This document shows positions 60,599 to 64,000 of a stretch of DNA of 64,000 nucleotides, in pieces. The notes under the pieces are model-generated. The model was not told the origin of the DNA. It was given only the letters and a program-made list of their open reading frames with translations, and did no database searches. Position numbers and translations under genes: made by a program. The first letter of the stretch is position 1. Every line of letters begins with the position of its first letter. The stretch is from Terriglobia bacterium (GTDB lineage: Bacteria; Acidobacteriota; Terriglobia; Terriglobales; Acidobacteriaceae), in assembly GCA_020072815.1 (NCBI GenBank), contig JAIQGE010000021.1, positions 1 to 64,000 of the forward strand. The letters are read 5' to 3'.

Positions 60599-61713
60599 TA
60601 TTCCCCTCGGAGTATTCCCGCAGGCTGAATTTGTTGCAACAGACGCAACGGCGCGGTGGACGCCGCCAGCGCCAGCAAAATGCTGCCCAGCAATACCGGA
60701 GCGAGCAAGAGCGGTTGCGGCCAGATGGCGGCGGCGAAATTCGCTCTGCCGATCCAGAACGCGACGGCGCTGCCCAGCATATACCCAGCAGCGGCGCCGG
60801 CCAGCGCCAGCAGGGAAGATTCGGCGGCGAAGAGAAAGTTTACTGTGCGGTTGGATGCGCCCAGGGCCTTCATCACGGCAAAATCTTTGCGGCGTTCCAG
60901 AACGGAGCTGGTAAACGTGGCCACCATGCACAGCATGATCAGCGCCACCACCGCGGCGGACGCCGACAGCACCAGGGAACGCGTCTTGCCGATGACCGCC
61001 GTCTGCGCCTGCGTGATCTGGCGGACCGGTTTGACTTCAGCCTGGGGCAGGGCAGAGGCCAGCCTGGCGATGGCGTCCTGAATGTCGCGCGGGCGGCCAT
61101 CCACGCGGACCAAAGCCGTGCTGGGCTGCACGCCCGTCCAGCGCACAAAATCATCGAGGGGGACATAGATGCGGCTGTCATCGTCAGAGCCAGAGTGGAA
61201 CGTGGCCTGCGGACGAATTTCTGCTTTGTCCTTGCCGAACGAAACTTTAAAGGCTGAGCCGCGTGAAAGAGTTTCCGCGGCGCGCGATCCGATGAGCGCG
61301 TTGCCGGCGTGCGGCTCGCCAATCGCCCACCACGAATTCAGCTTGGTGAGCTTGGCGAGATCGGCGCCGCCGACCACAACTTTTGATCCGTCAGGCGCGG
61401 TGGCGATGGCATACGCCAACGGAACAACTTCGCCTTTGCCGCCGAGCGCCGCGCTGATCTTGCCCAGCTCATCTGCGCTGAGAGTGCCCGAGGTCTTGCT
61501 GACAATCACGTTGGCGCCAAAGTTGCGGAATTCGCGGCTGAGCTTGTTTTCCAAATCGTAATAGACGGTAAGCCCTGCGGTGGCGATAGTCGCGACCACG
61601 GCCACTGAGATCAGCGCCGTCAGTGCGCGGTCTTTGCGGACCCAGGCCGCGCGGACTAGCAAGCGCAGAAAAAGCTGGCGGCCTGTCATTTCCTTGCTTC
61701 GCCGGTCGCTCAT
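60598..61713 (-). CDS. FtsX/MacB-type ABC permease
   Basis: A 371-residue permease of the FtsX/MacB family: an N-terminal membrane helix (RALTALISVAVVATIATAGL), a MacB periplasmic-core-like domain (about 60-240) and three C-terminal helices (SASAAVVALIMLCMVATFTS, LFAAESSLLALAGAAAGYML). It overlaps the next permease by four bases (ATGA) and the ATPase by one. Family members shuttle membrane-embedded or periplasmic substrates by mechanotransmission rather than true translocation. Confidence 0.9.
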   Translation of the reverse strand: MSDRRSKEMTGRQLFLRLLVRAAWVRKDRALTALISVAVVATIATAGLTVYYDLENKLSREFRNFGANVIVSKTSGTLSADELGKISAALGGKGEVVPLAYAIATAPDGSKVVVGGADLAKLTKLNSWWAIGEPHAGNALIGSRAAETLSRGSAFKVSFGKDKAEIRPQATFHSGSDDDSRIYVPLDDFVRWTGVQPSTALVRVDGRPRDIQDAIARLASALPQAEVKPVRQITQAQTAVIGKTRSLVLSASAAVVALIMLCMVATFTSSVLERRKDFAVMKALGASNRTVNFLFAAESSLLALAGAAAGYMLGSAVAFWIGRANFAAAIWPQPLLLAPVLLGSILLALAASTAPLRLLQQIQPAGILRGE

Positions 61714-62996
61714 GCGTCACCCCGCAATACGACCGCCGGTTCAAACAGCACGGCTTTGCGAACCGCACTTGCGCTGCCTAAAAAGGTCACCAGAAAGGCA
61801 GTAAAGATGACCACGGCCAGCACCACCGGGTGGACTTCAATGGCCGAACCGAAAATGTTTATCCCAATGCGCCGCACCAGCACTACGCCGGCAAGAAAGC
61901 CGATCACGCCACCGGCCAGCGCCAGCAGCCCGGCTTCAGTAAAGAACAAGGACGCCACCACTCCGTTGCTGGCGCCCAGGGATTTCATCAAGCCGACTTC
62001 ATTGCGGCGCTCAAGCACGGTAGCGGCCATGGCGGCGGAGATCGCCAGCGCGGCCGCCAGCAGCGTGGCGAAGGTCAACAGCAGCATCATCCCGGAGACG
62101 CTGCTAAGCAGCTTGCCCTGGTTTTGTTCCACCTGGCGGATCTGGTCCACGCGCACGTTAGGCAGCGCCTCATGGATCTGGTAGGCAATGGAGTTGGCGT
62201 AGGGCGAGCAATACCAGCGGTCGCGTAGTGCGGGAGTCATCTTGTTGGGGTCGCGACGGCCAAACGCGTCTTCCGGCTTGGTAAGCGCACTGACCACCAC
62301 TCGGCGGACGACGCCCGGGTGCCCCAAGATTTGTTGGACGATATGCAGTGGCGCGACGATGGACTGGTCCTCTGCTCCGCCAGTGCTGAGAATGCCGCTG
62401 ACTTGCAACTTGCGTCCGCCGACTTCCAGTTCGTCGCCAAGCTTGATGCCCGCCCGTTCCGCCAGCTTGCTGCCGACGAGCACCTGAGGATCGTGCGTCT
62501 GCGGCCACTCGCGATAGTCCTGCGGCCATGCTCCGGTGACTTGCCACCACGCGTTCACGCTGCGCGCGCCGGTGGCAAACTCTTCTTTGCCGTAACGGAG
62601 CGGCTGCTCAAAATATGTGCCGATAAGTTCAGCATCAACTTTGCGTCCGTTGCTGGAGAAAGTCTTCGACTCGGAAAGAAAGGGAACAAAGCCCTTGATG
62701 TTGTGTCCCCAGAAAATGCCTTTGAGCTTGGGCAGGTCGGACTCCGGGATGAACGCGCCTTGGCTCGCCGGTTTCAGGTCCACACCGCCCAGGTTTACGT
62801 CCAGCGTGTCTTCGATTGGAGTGAGCACCAGGTTGGCGCCGTATGTGCGCAATTCCTGGTTGATTTTGTCGCCCACGTCATTGCCCAGGGCGATCATGGC
62901 CGTGGCAATGCTCATGCCCAACGCGATGGCCAGCAGGGCCACTGACTTGCGCCGCTTCTGGCGGCGGAACGACTCGAAAAGAAGACGGAGAAACAT
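61710..62996 (-). CDS. FtsX/MacB-type ABC permease
   Basis: A 428-residue partner permease. The start FLRLLFESFRRQKRRKSVALL, MacB-core region and FtsX block (LMKSLGASNGVVASLFFTEA) are seen, with C-terminal membrane helices. It is paired with the permease at 60598, as in the paired permeases (Cj1661/Cj1662 type) of p19/FTR1 iron operons. It starts one base after the stop of the FTR1-DUF2318 gene. Confidence 0.9.
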   Translation of the reverse strand: MFLRLLFESFRRQKRRKSVALLAIALGMSIATAMIALGNDVGDKINQELRTYGANLVLTPIEDTLDVNLGGVDLKPASQGAFIPESDLPKLKGIFWGHNIKGFVPFLSESKTFSSNGRKVDAELIGTYFEQPLRYGKEEFATGARSVNAWWQVTGAWPQDYREWPQTHDPQVLVGSKLAERAGIKLGDELEVGGRKLQVSGILSTGGAEDQSIVAPLHIVQQILGHPGVVRRVVVSALTKPEDAFGRRDPNKMTPALRDRWYCSPYANSIAYQIHEALPNVRVDQIRQVEQNQGKLLSSVSGMMLLLTFATLLAAALAISAAMAATVLERRNEVGLMKSLGASNGVVASLFFTEAGLLALAGGVIGFLAGVVLVRRIGINIFGSAIEVHPVVLAVVIFTAFLVTFLGSASAVRKAVLFEPAVVLRGDA

Positions 62997-62997
62997 C

Positions 62998-64000
62998 TTA
63001 GTGTGAGAATTGTCCGAGCTGTGGCATGAGGTCTGTGACTTTTATCACTACCGCATCGCCTTCCTGGGTTGATTGCAGCGGAATCGGATTGCAGCCGCCG
63101 GGCTGGCCTACGCTCTGCGGGTTGATGGGTGCCGCGCAATTCTTGCAGACGATCCCGTTGTTGCCTTTGTAAAAGCCCACGGCGCCGCAGATCTGGCAAG
63201 CATCGAAGATCGCTGCCACTTTGCCGTCCGGCTTGCGATAGAGCAAAAAACGCACTTTCACGCCCTGTACGTCGGCGCTGAAGCGGCGCAGGTCGCCTTC
63301 CGCCAGGTCTTTGTCGGGGATACTGGCGCGGCCGTCTTTGTCGAACGTGACGGGCGTGGCTTCCGTCAGCTTGGGGCCTTCGGCGTAAATAAACTCGGCG
63401 GTGACCATAAAGATAAAGATGAATGCGGTGCCCACCACCAGGTTGGCCCACAGGCGTTCGCGACGCTCGGTCCACTCCTGCTTGCGGGCCTCGGCTTTAT
63501 TAGCGGGGGCATTTTGATTGGCTGAGGCCGTGCCAGCCGGCTGCGAAGGCGCACTGGCGTCCGGCTTGCGCCGCCGATATTCCAGCAGCACCATCAGCGC
63601 CGCCAGGGCCAGCATGGTGACAGGGAAGAAGTAATCATTGCGGACGATAGGCCCGATCAGCGCCATCTCGCGCTTGCTGGAGCGGATCACGCCGGTTTCA
63701 AACAGCTCATGCACGCCGCTGATGGCCAACTGGGCGGCGACGAAGAAAAGAATAATGGTGGTGACGCGGAAGAACTTCCGCAGGTCCACGCGCACGCTGC
63801 CCTTCACAAACATCACGCCAAAGACCACGGCTAGGGCCACGCCGGCCAGCGTGCCCAGGAAACTCATCAGTTCGGTGGAATTCAGGGTCACGCCGGAGAG
63901 GATGACCACGGTTTCCAGGCCTTCGCGAAACACCATGAGGAAGACAAAAGCGAATAGTCCCCATCGCGACCCGCCGCCGGCCAGCGCGCCCACTTTGCCT
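62998..64000 (-). CDS. FTR1-type iron permease fused to DUF2318 (partial, runs off the right edge)
   Basis: The visible 331 residues (GTG at 63993 is only the first possible start inside the window; the frame stays open to the edge). A REGLE motif (FLMVFREGLETVVIL) matches the second iron-binding motif of FTR1, and the helices that follow match the second half of EfeU, so the first half lies beyond the edge. After helices and a Gln/Ala-rich loop comes a DUF2318 domain: IFDACQICGAVGFYKGNNG with CKNC, a Cys-rich metal or heme-like site. In Campylobacter these are separate genes. Confidence 0.9.
   Translation of the reverse strand, partial: GKVGALAGGGSRWGLFAFVFLMVFREGLETVVILSGVTLNSTELMSFLGTLAGVALAVVFGVMFVKGSVRVDLRKFFRVTTIILFFVAAQLAISGVHELFETGVIRSSKREMALIGPIVRNDYFFPVTMLALAALMVLLEYRRRKPDASAPSQPAGTASANQNAPANKAEARKQEWTERRERLWANLVVGTAFIFIFMVTAEFIYAEGPKLTEATPVTFDKDGRASIPDKDLAEGDLRRFSADVQGVKVRFLLYRKPDGKVAAIFDACQICGAVGFYKGNNGIVCKNCAAPINPQSVGQPGGCNPIPLQSTQEGDAVVIKVTDLMPQLGQFSH

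Noticed and set aside
60598-60931. Upstream extension of the ATPase-DtxR frame to 60931
   Set aside because: It lies inside the permease gene in another frame and the ATPase clearly starts at the ATG at 60598 (MPIELKNVTRVY).

Overview
The window reads as one contiguous piece of a high-GC, Gram-negative-type bacterial chromosome. The best guess is Acidobacteriota (Terriglobales/Koribacter-like). This is an inference from the mix of DinB proteins, secreted TPR and beta-propeller proteins, HemQ-type heme synthesis, tiny Cys-rich proteins, and intergenic DNA full of short repeated 'phrases'. No rRNA, tRNA or CRISPR array was recognised.

Layout. 0.1-3.7 kb: a UbiD-family decarboxylase with an unusual internal insertion, a DinB protein and an M28 peptidase. 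4-8.2 kb: two FAD enzymes (one a likely pseudogene), an SRPBCC protein and an aminotransferase. 8.3-13.1 kb: secreted proteins, a stand-alone NuoI-like ferredoxin subunit with a leaderless-looking promoter, a four-helix-bundle protein between inverted repeats, and an SDR. 13.2-18.1 kb: minus-strand nagZ-anmK (murein recycling), an oligopeptide-binding protein and a YmdB-type phosphodiesterase. 18.3-25.4 kb: DinB, beta-propeller, radical SAM and MutS. 25.6-26.3 kb: a Phd/VapC-type toxin-antitoxin pair with a palindromic operator and a frameshifted toxin. 26.3-33.1 kb: agmatinase family, TPR protein, DUF2071, slipin, a DUF4382/DUF5666-like lipoprotein and a GalT-like protein lacking the catalytic His.

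33.4-37.3 kb: a tightly overlapped heme operon, ccsA/hemX-hemA-hemC-hemD, with hemQ nearby at 40.3 kb. 37.4-42.1 kb: S9 peptidase, endonuclease III with a basic tail, HemQ, a small protein and DedA. 42.2-44.3 kb: an IS1595-type insertion with a 21-C tract before the transposase and a passenger pair (DUF4145 protein plus a 56-aa basic protein) whose reading frames overlap. 44.6-54.4 kb: DUF1353 protein, inositol-phosphate synthase, M48 protease, two tiny Cys-containing proteins, an ECF sigma/anti-sigma pair, a CuA-type lipoprotein, a GAF-like protein and an Slt70-type lytic transglycosylase. 54.4-58.5 kb: ileS followed by two tandem lspA genes.

58.6-64.0 kb (running off the right edge): a compact iron-transport operon encoding an FTR1-DUF2318 fusion, two FtsX/MacB-type permeases, an ABC ATPase fused to a complete DtxR-type metal-dependent regulator, and an unknown exported protein. 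The ATPase-DtxR fusion is the strongest candidate for an undescribed system: a transporter motor that may carry its own iron sensor. Many intergenic spaces hold members of at least six families of short, internally repetitive, often inverted repeats. Several of these overlap gene ends, and one palindrome appears inside the ubiD reading frame.
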